Positions 41,901-48,130 of a stretch of 64,000 nt of DNA are shown here, in pieces (position 1 is the first letter of the stretch; the number at the start of each line of letters is the position of its first letter). This stretch comes from Pseudomonas fluorescens. GTDB lineage: Bacteria; Pseudomonadota; Gammaproteobacteria; Pseudomonadales; Pseudomonadaceae. The stretch lies in assembly GCA_902825215.1 (NCBI GenBank), contig LR782234.1, positions 2,604,001 to 2,668,000 on the forward strand. Direction: 5' to 3'. The position numbers and the translations under genes are program-made. Below the pieces are notes generated by a model. The model was not told the DNA's origin, ran no database searches, and was given only the letters and a program-made list of their open reading frames with translations.

Positions 41901-42428
41901 GTCACGCTGTCACCGTCGGTGCCGAGCACCGGCGCCGGTATCGCCACGCTCAATCCGATTGCCGAAGTGGCGCCGGGCGATATCGACCTGATCGCGCCGC
42001 TGGGTACCATCGATGCGGGCGAGGCGGGGATTCGCGTGTCGGGCAATGTCAACATCGCCGCGCTGACGGTGGTCAACGCCGCGAACATTTCGGTGCAAGG
42101 CAAGGCGACCGGAGTGCCGGTGGTATCGGCGGTGAATACCGGCGCGATCACCTCGGCCAGCTCGGCGGCATCATCTGCCACGCAAGCCGCTGAAGACGTG
42201 GCGCGGCAGCAACAAGCGGCGGCGCGGCAGAATCAGGCCTCGGTGTTCACCGTGCAGGTGCTGAGCTTCGGCAACGAACAACTCACACCGTCGCGCGATG
42301 GCGCCAGCCGTGCACCGGCCCCGGGTTACAACCCGAACAGCCCGGTGCAGGTCCTGGGCGCGGGGGCGTTGGATGAGCAGGCCAGGCAGCAGTTGACCGA
42401 GGAGGAGCGGGGGCAGTTGACGTTGTAA
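29934..42428 (+). CDS. pdtA: Giant TpsA/filamentous-haemagglutinin-like exoprotein (PdtA-like)
   Basis: ~4164 residues. Extended signal region with hydrophobic LAQAVALCLVAGNAQA. TPS secretion domain at ~115-380 (NWETFNVGRNTTVEFDQ, and NRNGIVFSGSSQVNVRN at ~222-238 as the NPNGI-type motif). The rest is a long right-handed beta-helix of repeated GG-N-L/V-D motifs. An unusual tandem 30-residue repeat with paired Cys lies at 38943-39143. C-terminus PGYNPNSPVQVLG. It matches PA0690 (PdtA) of P. aeruginosa in size, type and position after lapA-lapB; PdtA is induced by phosphate limitation. Start ATG 29934, or GTG 29931. No TpsB transporter gene follows. Confidence 0.88.
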   Translation: MLARPSRRTNVQPFKREAAEPALWLLKPLAQAVALCLVAGNAQAATAFSSNWFAAKGAAQQGAAARPSSGGLPGMTPPLAQQQKANQQLQRSIQTLNNTVAAIAAQQAAQAAGRAAALGSVQFVPDGLGEGGLKVDNSLTQGWQNAKGPQQTQADGKTTVKIEQTADKAILNWETFNVGRNTTVEFDQQANWAVLNRVNDPNARASQIQGQIKGDGTVMLINRNGIVFSGSSQVNVRNLVAAAASITDTQFRERGLYFDSSATQPTFTDAAGKVLVERGASIATHPPATSTDGGGYALLLGSEVQNDGSISTAKGQTVLGAGDRFYIRKGAGTEGNALSTTFGNEVTPGFKAGDVSGKVSNNGLIQAATGDITLTGHEVVQNGVLLASTSVTARGTVHLSNPASDTNGSVTLTQGSVTAIMLDSSDLTALDSQHQAALSAVTANNRIRGDQSRIEIQSGGSVEFQNGSITLATGGQVAVTAQRRSLVRDGAMIDVSGALGVKVAMENNNIKINVQGNEQRDASVNREKGALNSNDIWIDVRELVYVPAGTNGYATDRWYTAGGLLEVGGYLGTQTHSVGEWMAQGGTVSFAGNDVVTEKGSLINLSGGTLDVQSGEIRQSWLRGADGKLYEVSRAPGDLLYTGLYNGFEDSSERWGQTRYFYNPLIAPRSRIESGYTVGRDAGQLVIATANAMLDGQMLGEVYQGERQNQAPKPVLDGYEQSQTALARRAQLIVGSYDPAYVAAAGGVLYTLNPLLDQVQIGGDRPLAGNDLDLASAVSETRQGKLFLDNEQLNGLRLGALKVAARDQVVVDGAITVDTAGDITLYAPDVQIGADLTARSGSLRLGNVLNQFNGTQSSDTRLTATTGKPTQVSVAEDVHLDTRGVWSNLRTRPDDGASLASLNGGRVSIRSSGDINIGAGSVLDVSSGGAILANGKTRGGKGGDLTLESSAISTPGQSHLRLDGQLRGYGVTGGGTLTVQANKILIGQSDKPLADNTLQLSTDLFNKGFSAYNLIGLSGLDVVEGSVVDVSLPLYRFSDAAPNQLSGADPQAALELWTPALFQQNPTEGVLTQRAGASLTLQGGASLLSLIDAANSGLTLGRGSRISVDPGQSITLRGAGQITVDGELNAWGGTIDIRQQQFGSIKPATSDQLAEPNAHDRSIWIGEHARLDVAGRVNTAVDALGRTYGQVGKAGSIILGGEIDAKLATATAADAYVVVRQGAQLDASGAEALLDIAGQGPTRVATDGGRIAIGSYNGLFIDGDLRALAGGAGAAGGRLEVALETPLYVDSADNSVRTPRELIIDQTSTGPTLGADLRPGEADDGLRYGQARVHADSLMAGGFDTLSLLSNGLLSFDGDVNLHMQQSLSLYAGALSLAESAKDTARVDLSAPYLRLSGVGSYYSVVGSVRPRLTNSPTARLADARFTASANLMDLGNGLSFGAQGSILQLKAAAAEYSRRGFAQVSLDSSGDLRFLAPTDGAEKSRLWTPGDLNLRAAQIYPASDVQAEVRVGYQGAQSPAEHTLRISGHGAAPAAAPFSAFGKLTFSAASIEQGGVLRAPLGKIVLGDDLLTTTREVRLLPGSVTSVSGAGLVMPYGGTTDGIDYRYGGRSVVLNGVTGEATGVSMSTQYIDVQSGAIIDLSGGGDLRGAGFISGRGGSTDARFNPLVRNATDGTFSLPGLASNPVYAIVPGIQSTYAPVLAEAGAVDPRIGQQVTIGAGVPGLAAGTYTLLPSTFALLPGAFRVEVNGQATPGASQGALPMRNGSWTGSGQMSIANTPLRDSLAQQIILTPADVLRRYSQYNETSLGQFIQSDAVRRGVPRALAPQDGKTLDLRLIDGGEQDIALQFNGQARFGAAAGGLVGTAVVRSGNARSSFEILGSGQAPTEGFNGISLYAETLNNLNAGRLTLGAMPTVSYSTSGNIIGFIGDTSSIVLRDGALLAAPEVLLRTNSISGGITVEAGAGINALGRGNAAYDSTAGYIYQPGASSVVVVSNGWTNVLAPEAGGGFTGAGSIRIGTCTTTVCASPALLYSNGSITAATDNQFELGEAVRFGTRHLALAVGALNAGSAQALAAAGDRVPAGLTLNQNVLDRLLRGDTRFGAPALETLSLTTRDAFNLYGSVTLDTFDAQTGQSKLQNLVLATPAIYGAGVAEDIATIRTANLIWNGATQDPGSVISGGAGTGSGTLDIQAQRIELGYGPMPQPNGLDQNNRLALGFANVNLSASERITANHKGSLAVYQQQGAYDPLKGYAYTGGNLTLRTPLLTGEAASVNLLKAGNRLTLGGAAASGVADALGAELHLQARDIVLDSRIALASGKLTAKAEHDLTLADGAQLDMSGRTLPFNDVSKYSWGGDVSLLSNNGNIRQLAGSRIDLSAKNNQAGNLSAVALAADAGIVDLQGEILGASSGYYDAGGTLVPYNAAGVDIRAQQLGGDASVQFAALNQRLNAGQVFGSRSLQLKQGDLRIGDGLKAGEVNVSVDNGSLTVDGLIDASGERVGSIRLSAQNGLTLTGDSVLDAHGRVLRVDSYGKIIDAPNRAMVELNSGAGLLTLASGTRIDLRHGTDAVPGVLAGQHDQMLRGTLELNAPRLGAGDIAIDATGTVNIQGARSIGLNGTRRYTDARDGVDPAVSGRPYQVIDQALFTRIDGDNTTFIEAALSNADLLQRKLAGLNNAAYADAFHLRPGVEIASKTADGDLVVEGDIDLSRYRYDSLNPHSRKVAGVYGSGESASLMIRAGGNLDIYGSINDGFAPPPETVDDAGWKLLPGVQPFGGDLIVPGAGVTLAPGTQFPSGVALNYDLPIQATTLVSGTLLPVQVELAAPYTFSAGTVLAGAVHDASGNLLYAAGTLLGDDVTVPANSRLGAGIRLNRNTALNAMTWPKGVPLPGAFDDDTGSSKNLMLSGSLALLRGSLIPSMTNVVLADGVAFIELRALNGASQGANWALAPMLPSGSASWSIRAVAGADLSAADSRAVQPLTAEGNLRLADTHYGAKITEGNPRAVWSETNQYGFPAFEPVPEEYLILCDTDPGACAPMARWTWAPGNQFGFQDYAPIPEEYLTLCDSYPEVCVESNPAKSAAIHSQMFSVLRTGTGDLDLIAAGNLSMASPFGVYTAGTQSADVDPRYNQMRGRLSDKDSVLGSAGSDVEKWVNGGADSLYQAWYPQLGGNLTISAGGSVSGDTLGRKAANSGGYREQVPSVAVGNWLWRQGTGNTDVPTAWWINFGSYVTQPLPDADMDAAPYLVGFTGFGTLGGGNIRLRAGEDAGMLRPMGDSRTHPRSQGLIVAVGSTGRVGSDGSLQLTGGGDMDIRIGGSLNPSLQARAGNDGITPPKHDLQGALINLRGAAQMSGSAVGGINLQYGANNVLHDARETRALDPFTATTSNASGGLVLIPGDSGMRINTRGDLVLGGAADPGRVRLQNATPLFDEAGDITQGGILSGFSLWTEHTAIDLFSAGGNLTPSTQLAETDTNGPLKGQNTSPTDSRFVYPSILRAVAGQGSIYAGSSAAYSVGNTAPATAWSLLLAPSASGQLELLAGDSIYAGGYAINQSGASPLAIATPFAPAFNGYASNSAQTPFISNSGSDGVAAEPNLRYPLFAFGSNSYSRLSDVMGPARIYALTGDLVGIRSGESLRASDSLRTWYEAAGPVWMMAGRDIVASGTYLGQPTTSPKDGVGTTKDTIYSTGNLFVHNDPRDVSKVSAGRDILYSSFDIAGPGTLEVNAGRNILMEDRASITSLGSLLAGDQRPGASVVLQAGTGAQGPDYSRFIAHYLNPQNLANPDTSLSAQPGKVIKTYLDELQSWLTLGYGFSGNAEQAQAFFAALPSVEQAIFARQVYFAELRAGGLEYNDADGPRQGSYLRGRNAIAALFPTTDIAGNPIRYDGDITLYGGAGVKTLFGGDIQMLTPGGGQVFGIEGAAPPSTAGIITQGSGNIQLYSQGSILLGQSRIMTTFGGSILGWSAEGDINAGRGSKTTVVYTPPKRVYDTWGNVTLSPSVPSTGAGIATLNPIAEVAPGDIDLIAPLGTIDAGEAGIRVSGNVNIAALTVVNAANISVQGKATGVPVVSAVNTGAITSASSAASSATQAAEDVARQQQAAARQNQASVFTVQVLSFGNEQLTPSRDGASRAPAPGYNPNSPVQVLGAGALDEQARQQLTEEERGQLTL

Positions 42429-42451
42429 GAGAACTCTCGTGCGGTATGTTT

Positions 42452-42480
42452 GGGCGACCGTTGGGTCGCCCTTATTTTTA
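42452..42480 (+). terminator. Terminator after the giant exoprotein gene
   Basis: GGGCGACC-GTTG-GGTCGCCC followed by TTATTTTTA. Confidence 0.88.
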
Positions 42481-42762
42481 GATTGGTGCGATGCGGGGAT
42501 ATCTTTTTCGAGCGTGCAGTACTGTCAGTATTCTGATGCAGCCATTGACTCTATAGATCAGTTGATAGTTTGGATGAATCACCATTTCGCGAGTGCCGGG
42601 TACTCGGCCAGCTCTGAAGCCATAAGGTATTGAAGACAGCCTTTGCATTGCTGCTCCCACCTTGTGTCGCAGGGCCACTGAAGCGTTGGAATGGTGTTGT
42701 TCGATGTAATCGATAATGTCAGCCAGATCGTCCAGAGCTTGTTCGCTCCATTCAAGCGGCAG
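42478..42762 (-). CDS. ParE/RelE-family toxin with a non-standard start
   Basis: ~94 residues if begun at CTG 42762: PLEWSEQALDDLADIIDYIE, then RAGRVPGTREMVIHPNYQLI and RVNGCIRILTVLHARKRYP, the full ParE/RelE fold. The only ATG/GTG/TTG start in frame is GTG 42678, which would delete the conserved N-terminal helices; an in-frame stop lies just upstream of CTG. The frame begins inside the antitoxin's last codons, giving an 11-base overlap typical of coupled TA pairs. Either CTG (or another rare start) is used or translation is reinitiated. Confidence 0.75.
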   Translation of the reverse strand: MPLEWSEQALDDLADIIDYIEQHHSNASVALRHKVGAAMQRLSSIPYGFRAGRVPGTREMVIHPNYQLIYRVNGCIRILTVLHARKRYPRIAPI

Positions 42763-42946
42763 CGGGTCGATTCTTGCGTTTCTCTTTTAATAACTGGTCG
42801 AGCCGCAGCATGGCTTCCTCATGCGGAATGCCCGGGCGAGGGTCATCCAGTGCTGCCTGCACCTTGGCGCGAAACCAGCGATCGTAGCTCTCTGCTTCTT
42901 CTCCGGATTCGAACTCAGAGTAAAACGGGGAAAGCAATAGGCTCAT
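42752..42946 (-). CDS. Antitoxin of the ParE pair (stability-determinant type)
   Basis: 64 residues: SPFYSEFESGEEAESYDRWF, RAKVQAALDDPRPGIPHEEA, LDQLLKEKRKN. The SYDRWFRAKVQxxLxDPRPxxPH pattern is that of small antitoxins annotated as stability determinants beside RelE/ParE toxins. ATG 42946 has GGAGG five bases upstream, and the gene precedes the toxin as expected. It would neutralise the toxin and probably autoregulate the pair. Confidence 0.8.
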   Translation of the reverse strand: MSLLLSPFYSEFESGEEAESYDRWFRAKVQAALDDPRPGIPHEEAMLRLDQLLKEKRKNRPAAA

Positions 42947-43289
42947 ATGACCTCCGTGATCAATTTAAAGCAGTCTAATGGGGATGTGGCTGGCTGTCGT
43001 CACTGGCTGGACGAGGCGCTCAGTATCCCCAAGCGTCCAGGCCAAAGATGTCAGACGATTCCTTCGGTCGGCATGGAATAGCGACGGCCGTTGTAGGTCA
43101 GTTCGAGTGGATGGGTATTAATTCTCGAGGATTACGGAATCTGGCGACATTGCCTACATGCTTACGCTGGCTGCGATCTGTTGTCTGAGCGAGGCTGAAC
43201 TCGGAGAACATTGGTTCGGGCGTACTCACCAAACCCCCACAAACCCACCGCCCGCAGGTAAACTCCGCGCACTTTTTCAAGGAGTTCAC
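42947..43289. other. Intergenic region without a supported gene
   Basis: Nothing convincing. On the minus strand 43050-43125 there is a short open stretch ending NGRRYSMPTEGIV that might be a gene remnant, but an in-frame stop lies just upstream. AAGGAG at 43279-43284 serves the peroxidase. Confidence 0.3.
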
Positions 43290-44177
43290 ATGAGTTACTA
43301 CCAGCCGGGCATTCTCGCCACCCCAGTTCCTGCGCAGGCACGTCACCTGTTCTTCGCCCTTGAGTCGGTGGAAGCGCTGCCGCAGGCGCTTGATAACCTG
43401 CTCAATCAGGTGGATGGCGCGTCGGCGGTGGTCGGTTTCGGTGAACCGCTGGTCAAGGTACTCAACGTGCAGATCGACGGCCTGCGCAGCTTCCCGGCAC
43501 TGGCTGGCGTTGGCGTCGAAAACCCTGCGACCCAGCACGCATTGTGGGTCTGGTTGCACGGCGTCGACCGTGGCGAATTGCTCAACCGTTCCAACGCCCT
43601 GGAAGCCGTACTCGCACCGGCCTTGCGTCTGGTTGATCGTCAGGAAGCCTTCCGCCACAAGGACGGCCACGACCTCACCGGTTACGAAGACGGCACGGAA
43701 AACCCGCACGATGACGCCGCCATCGCCGCAGCATTGCTCAGCCAGGGCGCTGACGGCCATGTCGGTGCCAGTTTCGCCGCGATCCAGCAGTGGCAGCACG
43801 ACCTCAAGGGCTTTCACCAATTGTCTGCCGAGGACAAAGACAACATCATGGGCCGGCGCTTGAGCGATAACGAAGAAATCGACGACGCGCCGGTCTCGGC
43901 CCACGTCAAACGCACCGCGCAGGAAAGCTTCGCCCCGGAAGCCTTCGTCGTGCGCCGCTCGATGCCGTGGATCGAAGGTGATCGCGCCGGTTTGATGTTC
44001 CTCGCGTTCGGCTTCTCGCTGGATGCCTTCGAAGCGCAACTGCGGCGCATGAGCGGCCTGGAAGATGGCATCACCGACGGCTTGTATCGCATCAGCCGGC
44101 CGATCACCGGCGGCTACTACTGGTGCCCGCCACTCAAGGACGGCCACCTCGACCTGCGCGCCTTGCGCATCGGCTAA
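43290..44177 (+). CDS. Dyp-type heme peroxidase
   Basis: 295 residues, the compact YfeX-like size. The DyP signature GxxDG appears as GYEDGTENP near 131-139, supplying the distal Asp; the proximal His region is in ASFAAIQQWQHDLKGFH; distal Arg in HVKRTA. A ferredoxin-like repeat doubles the fold. It oxidises substrates with H2O2 in the cytoplasm (no signal peptide). ATG 43290 has AAGGAG five bases upstream. Nine bases separate it from the next gene, so the two form an operon. Confidence 0.92.
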   Translation: MSYYQPGILATPVPAQARHLFFALESVEALPQALDNLLNQVDGASAVVGFGEPLVKVLNVQIDGLRSFPALAGVGVENPATQHALWVWLHGVDRGELLNRSNALEAVLAPALRLVDRQEAFRHKDGHDLTGYEDGTENPHDDAAIAAALLSQGADGHVGASFAAIQQWQHDLKGFHQLSAEDKDNIMGRRLSDNEEIDDAPVSAHVKRTAQESFAPEAFVVRRSMPWIEGDRAGLMFLAFGFSLDAFEAQLRRMSGLEDGITDGLYRISRPITGGYYWCPPLKDGHLDLRALRIG

Positions 44178-44186
44178 AGGAACGAC

Positions 44187-45155
44187 ATGAACGTGGTGCG
44201 TTGGGGCATGATCGGTTGTGGCAGCGTCGCTGAACGCAAGAGCGGACCGGCTTTCTACAAGGCGCCCGGTTCAGCGCTGGTGGCGGTGATGGGCCGACGT
44301 CTCGAAGCCGTAACCGACTATGCCGCGCGCCATGGCATCGAGCGGATTTACACTGACGTCGATGCACTGATCAACGATCCCGAGGTGGACGCGGTGTACA
44401 TCGCCACGCCCCCCGACAGCCACCACGCCTACAGCCTGAAAGTTGCTGCGGCCGGCAAACATTGCTGCGTGGAAAAACCCATGGCGCTGCATGCCGGGCA
44501 GAGCCGCGAGATGCAGCAGACGTTTGCCGAGGCCGGTTTGCATTTGTTCGTTTCCTACTACCGCCGTTCGTTACCGCGTTTTGCGCAGGTGCGGCACTGG
44601 TTGGAGGAGGGGCGGATTGGTGAGGTTCGGCATTTGAGCTGGACGCTGACCAAGGCGCCGTCAGCGGTAGATCTGGAAGGTCGCGACAACTGGCGCACTG
44701 ATCCTGCAATCGCGGGTGGCGGCTACTTTGCCGACTTGGCCAGCCATGGCTTTGATCTGTTCCAGTACCTGCTCGGCGATATCGTCGAAGTGTCTGGATT
44801 CATGGCGCGGCAGGCCGGTTTGTACGCAGCCGAAGATGCCGTCAGCGCCAGTTGGCGGTTCGGTTCAGGTGCGCTGGGCATGGGCTGCTGGAGCTTTGTT
44901 GCGGATCGGCGCGAGGATCGGGTCGAGATTATCGGTAGCCGTGGGCGCATCGGTTTTTCGGTGTTTGATGAGCATCCGGTGCAACTGCATGCCGATGAAC
45001 ACATCAGCCTGGAAATCCCTCATCACGAACACATCCAGTGGCATCACGTGCTGGGCATGAATGCCCATATCCGTGGCGAATCACAACACCCCGCCGTCGC
45101 CGAACAAGCCCTGAAGACCGACTGGGTCATGGACCAGATCCTCAAACGCCAGTAG
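44187..45155 (+). CDS. Gfo/Idh/MocA family oxidoreductase
   Basis: 322 residues. N-terminal Rossmann GMIGCGSVAERK at ~6-17; DAVYIATPPDSHH near 70-82; the family EKP motif in CCVEKPMALHAGQ; GGGYFADLASHGFDLFQYLLG of the C-terminal alpha/beta domain. NAD(P)-dependent dehydrogenase, usually on sugars or inositols; the substrate is unknown. AAAGGA precedes ATG 44187. Confidence 0.88.
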   Translation: MNVVRWGMIGCGSVAERKSGPAFYKAPGSALVAVMGRRLEAVTDYAARHGIERIYTDVDALINDPEVDAVYIATPPDSHHAYSLKVAAAGKHCCVEKPMALHAGQSREMQQTFAEAGLHLFVSYYRRSLPRFAQVRHWLEEGRIGEVRHLSWTLTKAPSAVDLEGRDNWRTDPAIAGGGYFADLASHGFDLFQYLLGDIVEVSGFMARQAGLYAAEDAVSASWRFGSGALGMGCWSFVADRREDRVEIIGSRGRIGFSVFDEHPVQLHADEHISLEIPHHEHIQWHHVLGMNAHIRGESQHPAVAEQALKTDWVMDQILKRQ

Positions 45156-45167
45156 CACACAATTCCC

Positions 45168-45258
45168 CTGCAGGAGTGAGCCTGCTCGCGATAGCGGTGT
45201 GTCAGACAACACATCAATGACTGACCCACTCCTAATCGCGAGCATGCTCACTCCTGCA
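45168..45258. repeat. REPIN of a second REP class
   Basis: Inverted arms GCAGGAGTGAGCCTGCTCGC and GCGAGCATGCTCACTCCTGC, ~40 bases apart; sequence unrelated to the CTGGCTTGCCAG class. Confidence 0.85.
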
Positions 45259-45309
45259 AAAGCGACCGTGTGAAGCATCTAAGGTTATGCCCAAACAATA
45301 TTTCTCAAG

Positions 45310-45354
45310 CTTGTTATAACAACCCTAAGATCACGCCATAACTCGTTATGACAA
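45310..45354 (+). promoter_or_regulatory. Probable GntR operator pair
   Basis: A perfect palindrome TTGTTATAACAA (45311-45322) is followed, 31 bases on, by CTCGTTATGACAAG (45343-45356), which matches CTTGTTATAACAAC at 11 of 14 positions. Spacing is about three helical turns. The second copy covers the ATG at 45348. Position just before the GntR gene suggests autoregulation of the whole operon; this is inferred. Confidence 0.55.
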
Positions 45355-45365
45355 GTGATCCGAAG

Positions 45366-46118
45366 ATGACCGATAACGTTCTCTCCCTTGGCAGCGTCCC
45401 GCTGCACACCCAGTTGCGCGATGTGCTGCGCGCACGAATTCTCGACGGTGAATACCCGCAAGACAGCCAGATGCCTTCCGAAAGCGAACTTGGCGCGTTG
45501 TTCAAAGTCAGCCGCATCACCGTGCGCCAGGCACTCGGCGATCTGCAGAAGGAAGGGCTGATCTTCAAGATCCACGGCAAGGGCACCTTTGTCGCCAAGC
45601 CGAAAACCTTTCAGAACGTCAGCAGCCTGCAAGGCCTTGCCGAGTCGATGACCGGCCGCGGTTACGAGGTGATCAACCGCCTGCGCAGTTTCAGGTTCAT
45701 CGCAGCGGACAAGCGTGTCGCCGAGCGTTTGCAGGTGGCGGAAGGCGAGATCGTGGCGCAGATCAAACGCGTGCGCCTGATCAATCGCGAGCCGATTTCG
45801 CTGGAGATCACCTACCTGCCCAAAGCCGTCGGCGAGCGGTTGGAGAAGGCCGATCTGGTCACCCGCGACATTTTTCTGATCCTCGAAAATGACTGCGGCA
45901 TCGCTCTCGGCCACGCTGATCTGGCCATCGACGCGGTGCTGGCTGACAGCGACCTGACCCAGGCGCTCAACGTCGAGGCCGGCTCGCCGATCATGCGCAT
46001 CGAGCGTCTGACCCACGATGCCCACGGTCAGCCGCTGGACTTCGAACACCTTTACTACCGTGGCGATGCCTTCCAGTACCGCCTGCGGATCGACCGGCAA
46101 AAAGGGGAGCAGGCATGA
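45366..46118 (+). CDS. GntR/HutC-family (UTRA) transcriptional regulator
   Basis: 250 residues from ATG 45366 (ATG 45348, six codons upstream, is the alternative and lies in a putative operator). Winged HTH: LHTQLRDVLRARILDGEY, PSESELGALFKVSRITVRQA, KIHGKGTFVAKP. UTRA ligand domain: QIKRVRLINREPISLEITYL and LDFEHLYYRGDAFQYRLRI. Its stop overlaps the ATG of the flavoprotein (ATGA), so regulator and pathway are co-transcribed. Confidence 0.9.
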   Translation: MTDNVLSLGSVPLHTQLRDVLRARILDGEYPQDSQMPSESELGALFKVSRITVRQALGDLQKEGLIFKIHGKGTFVAKPKTFQNVSSLQGLAESMTGRGYEVINRLRSFRFIAADKRVAERLQVAEGEIVAQIKRVRLINREPISLEITYLPKAVGERLEKADLVTRDIFLILENDCGIALGHADLAIDAVLADSDLTQALNVEAGSPIMRIERLTHDAHGQPLDFEHLYYRGDAFQYRLRIDRQKGEQA

Positions 46119-47845
46119 CCCGCAATGTGCTCGAACAGGAATACGACATCGTCGTGATTGGCGGCGGTACGGCCGGGCCGATGGCGGCGATCAAGGCCAA
46201 AGAGCAGAACCGTGACTTGCGCGTTCTGCTGGTCGACAAGGCCAACGTCAAACGCAGTGGCGCGATCAGTATGGGCATGGACGGCCTGAACAACGCGATC
46301 ATTCCCGGGCACTCGACGCCGGAGCAGTACACCAAGGAAATCACCATCGCCAACGACGGCATTGTCAATCAGGCAGCGGTGTATGCGTACGCGACCCACA
46401 GTTTCGAAACGATCGAACAGCTCGACCGTTGGGGCGTGAAGTTCGAGAAGGACGAAACCGGCGATTACGCGGTGAAAAAGGTTCACCACATGGGCGCGTA
46501 CGTGCTGCCGATGCCGGAAGGGCACGACATCAAAAAAGTCCTGTATCGGCAGTTGAAACGCGCGCGAGTGAGCATCACCAATCGCCTGGTCTGCACGCGT
46601 TTGCTGACCGACGAGGAGGGCGCCGTCAACGGCGTGATGGGCTTCGATTGCCGCACCGCCGATTTCCATGTGATCAAGGCCAAAGCGGTGATCCTGGCGT
46701 GCGGCGCGGCGGGGCGCCTCGGTCTGCCGTCGTCGGGCTACCTGATGGGCACCTATGAGAACCCGACCAATGCCGGCGACGGCTATGCGATGGCCTATCA
46801 CGCCGGCGCCGAGCTGGCCAACCTCGAGTGCTTCCAGATCAACCCGTTGATCAAGGATTACAACGGCCCGGCCTGCGCCTACGTCACCGGACCCTTGGGC
46901 GGCTACACCGCCAACAACAAGGGCGAGCGCTTCATCGAGTGCGACTACTGGAGCGGGCAGATGATGTGGGAGTTTCACCAGGAACTGGAAAGTGGCAACG
47001 GCCCGGTGTTCCTCAAACTCGATCACCTGGCCGAGGAAACCATCCAGAACATCGAGGAGATCCTGCACAGCAACGAACGCCCGAGCCGCGGCCAGTTTCA
47101 CGCCAATCGCGGCACTGACTACCGCACGCAAATGGTCGAGATGCACATTTCCGAAATCGGCTTTTGCAGCGGCCACTCGGCGTCTGGCGTGTGGGTCAAC
47201 GAACGCGCGGAGACCTCGGTGAAAGGCCTGTACTCGGCAGGTGATATGGCCGCCGTGCCGCACAACTACATGCTCGGCGCCTTCACCTACGGCTGGTTTG
47301 CCGGGCACAACGCGGCGCAGTTTGTTGCCGGGCGCGCGTTCTCGGCGCTGGATGCCGAGCAGATCGCCAAGGAAAAGGCCCGGGTCTACGCCCCTCTGGA
47401 TCGCGAACACGGCCTGTCACCGGCGCAGGTCGAATACAAGCTGCGGCGCTTCGTCAACGACTACCTGCAACCGCCGAAAGTGACGAAGAAAATGCAGATC
47501 GGCCTGCAACGCTTCAGCGACATCGAGCGCGATCTCGAGCAGATGAAAGCCAACAACGCTCACGAGCTGATGCGCGCGATGGAAACCAGCGTGATCCGCG
47601 ATTGTGCCGAAATGGCCGCGCGCGCCTCGTTGTTCCGTGCCGAAAGCCGCTGGGGCTTGTACCACTACCGCGTCGATCACCCGCAACGCAACGACAGTGA
47701 GTGGTTCTGCCATTGCCATCTGAAGAAGGGCGAGGACGGCCAGATGACCAGTTTCAAGAAAGCCGTCGAGCCTTACATCATCCCGCTCGATGCTGAAGAA
47801 ATGCAGGCGTACGACCGCTTGCGCGTGGGCGCCTTCGCCGCTTGA
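46115..47845 (+). CDS. FAD-dependent flavoprotein, fumarate reductase / APS reductase alpha-like
   Basis: 576 residues. FAD-binding DIVVIGGGTAGPMAAI near 10-25; ILACGAAGR near 188-196; SAGDMAAVPHNYMLGAFTYG near 371-390, the second FAD contact; C-terminal helical domain (LNSRWG-like ESRWGLYHYRVDHPQRND). It belongs to the FrdA/SdhA/AprA superfamily. The dedicated two-cluster ferredoxin next door makes an AprA-like pair more likely than a respiratory fumarate reductase, since no membrane anchor or FrdB is present. Substrate unknown. The gene overlaps gntR by four bases. Confidence 0.85.
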   Translation: MTRNVLEQEYDIVVIGGGTAGPMAAIKAKEQNRDLRVLLVDKANVKRSGAISMGMDGLNNAIIPGHSTPEQYTKEITIANDGIVNQAAVYAYATHSFETIEQLDRWGVKFEKDETGDYAVKKVHHMGAYVLPMPEGHDIKKVLYRQLKRARVSITNRLVCTRLLTDEEGAVNGVMGFDCRTADFHVIKAKAVILACGAAGRLGLPSSGYLMGTYENPTNAGDGYAMAYHAGAELANLECFQINPLIKDYNGPACAYVTGPLGGYTANNKGERFIECDYWSGQMMWEFHQELESGNGPVFLKLDHLAEETIQNIEEILHSNERPSRGQFHANRGTDYRTQMVEMHISEIGFCSGHSASGVWVNERAETSVKGLYSAGDMAAVPHNYMLGAFTYGWFAGHNAAQFVAGRAFSALDAEQIAKEKARVYAPLDREHGLSPAQVEYKLRRFVNDYLQPPKVTKKMQIGLQRFSDIERDLEQMKANNAHELMRAMETSVIRDCAEMAARASLFRAESRWGLYHYRVDHPQRNDSEWFCHCHLKKGEDGQMTSFKKAVEPYIIPLDAEEMQAYDRLRVGAFAA

Positions 47846-47872
47846 TGCACCACTAAAAAGAGAGTCCGAACC

Positions 47873-48118
47873 ATGGCCTATCAAGCTCAGGAAATCTTCT
47901 TCCGCTCCAACGCTCCCGTCACTGTGGACGAGGACAAATGCATCGCCGAAAAGGGCTGCACCGTGTGTGTCGATGTGTGCCCGATGGACTTGCTGGCGAT
48001 CAACCCGGCCACGCAAAAGGCCTACATGGCGTTCGACGAATGCTGGTACTGCATGCCGTGCGAGAAGGATTGCCCGACCGGGGCCGTCAAGGTCGACATC
48101 CCCTACCTCCTGCGCTGA
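47873..48118 (+). CDS. 8-Cys, 2[4Fe-4S] ferredoxin (AprB-like)
   Basis: 81 residues. Cluster 1: CIAEKGCTVCVDVCPMD (C-x5-C-x2-C-x3-CP). Cluster 2: CWYCMPCEKDCPTGA (C-x2-C-x2-C-x3-CP). All eight cysteines are present; the irregular x5 spacing in the first motif is also found in AprB-type subunits. It should be the electron partner of the flavoprotein 27 bases upstream. RBS-like AAGAGAG lies before ATG 47873. Confidence 0.9.
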   Translation: MAYQAQEIFFRSNAPVTVDEDKCIAEKGCTVCVDVCPMDLLAINPATQKAYMAFDECWYCMPCEKDCPTGAVKVDIPYLLR

Positions 48119-48130
48119 TCGGGCGGACGC

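Noticed and set aside
43098..44147. 349-codon minus-strand ORF opposite the Dyp peroxidase
   Set aside because: The peroxidase has full motifs and RBS; this frame has neither.
46115..48118. Respiratory fumarate reductase
   Set aside because: No FrdB with 2Fe-2S/3Fe-4S motifs and no membrane anchors; the partner is an 8-Cys ferredoxin.
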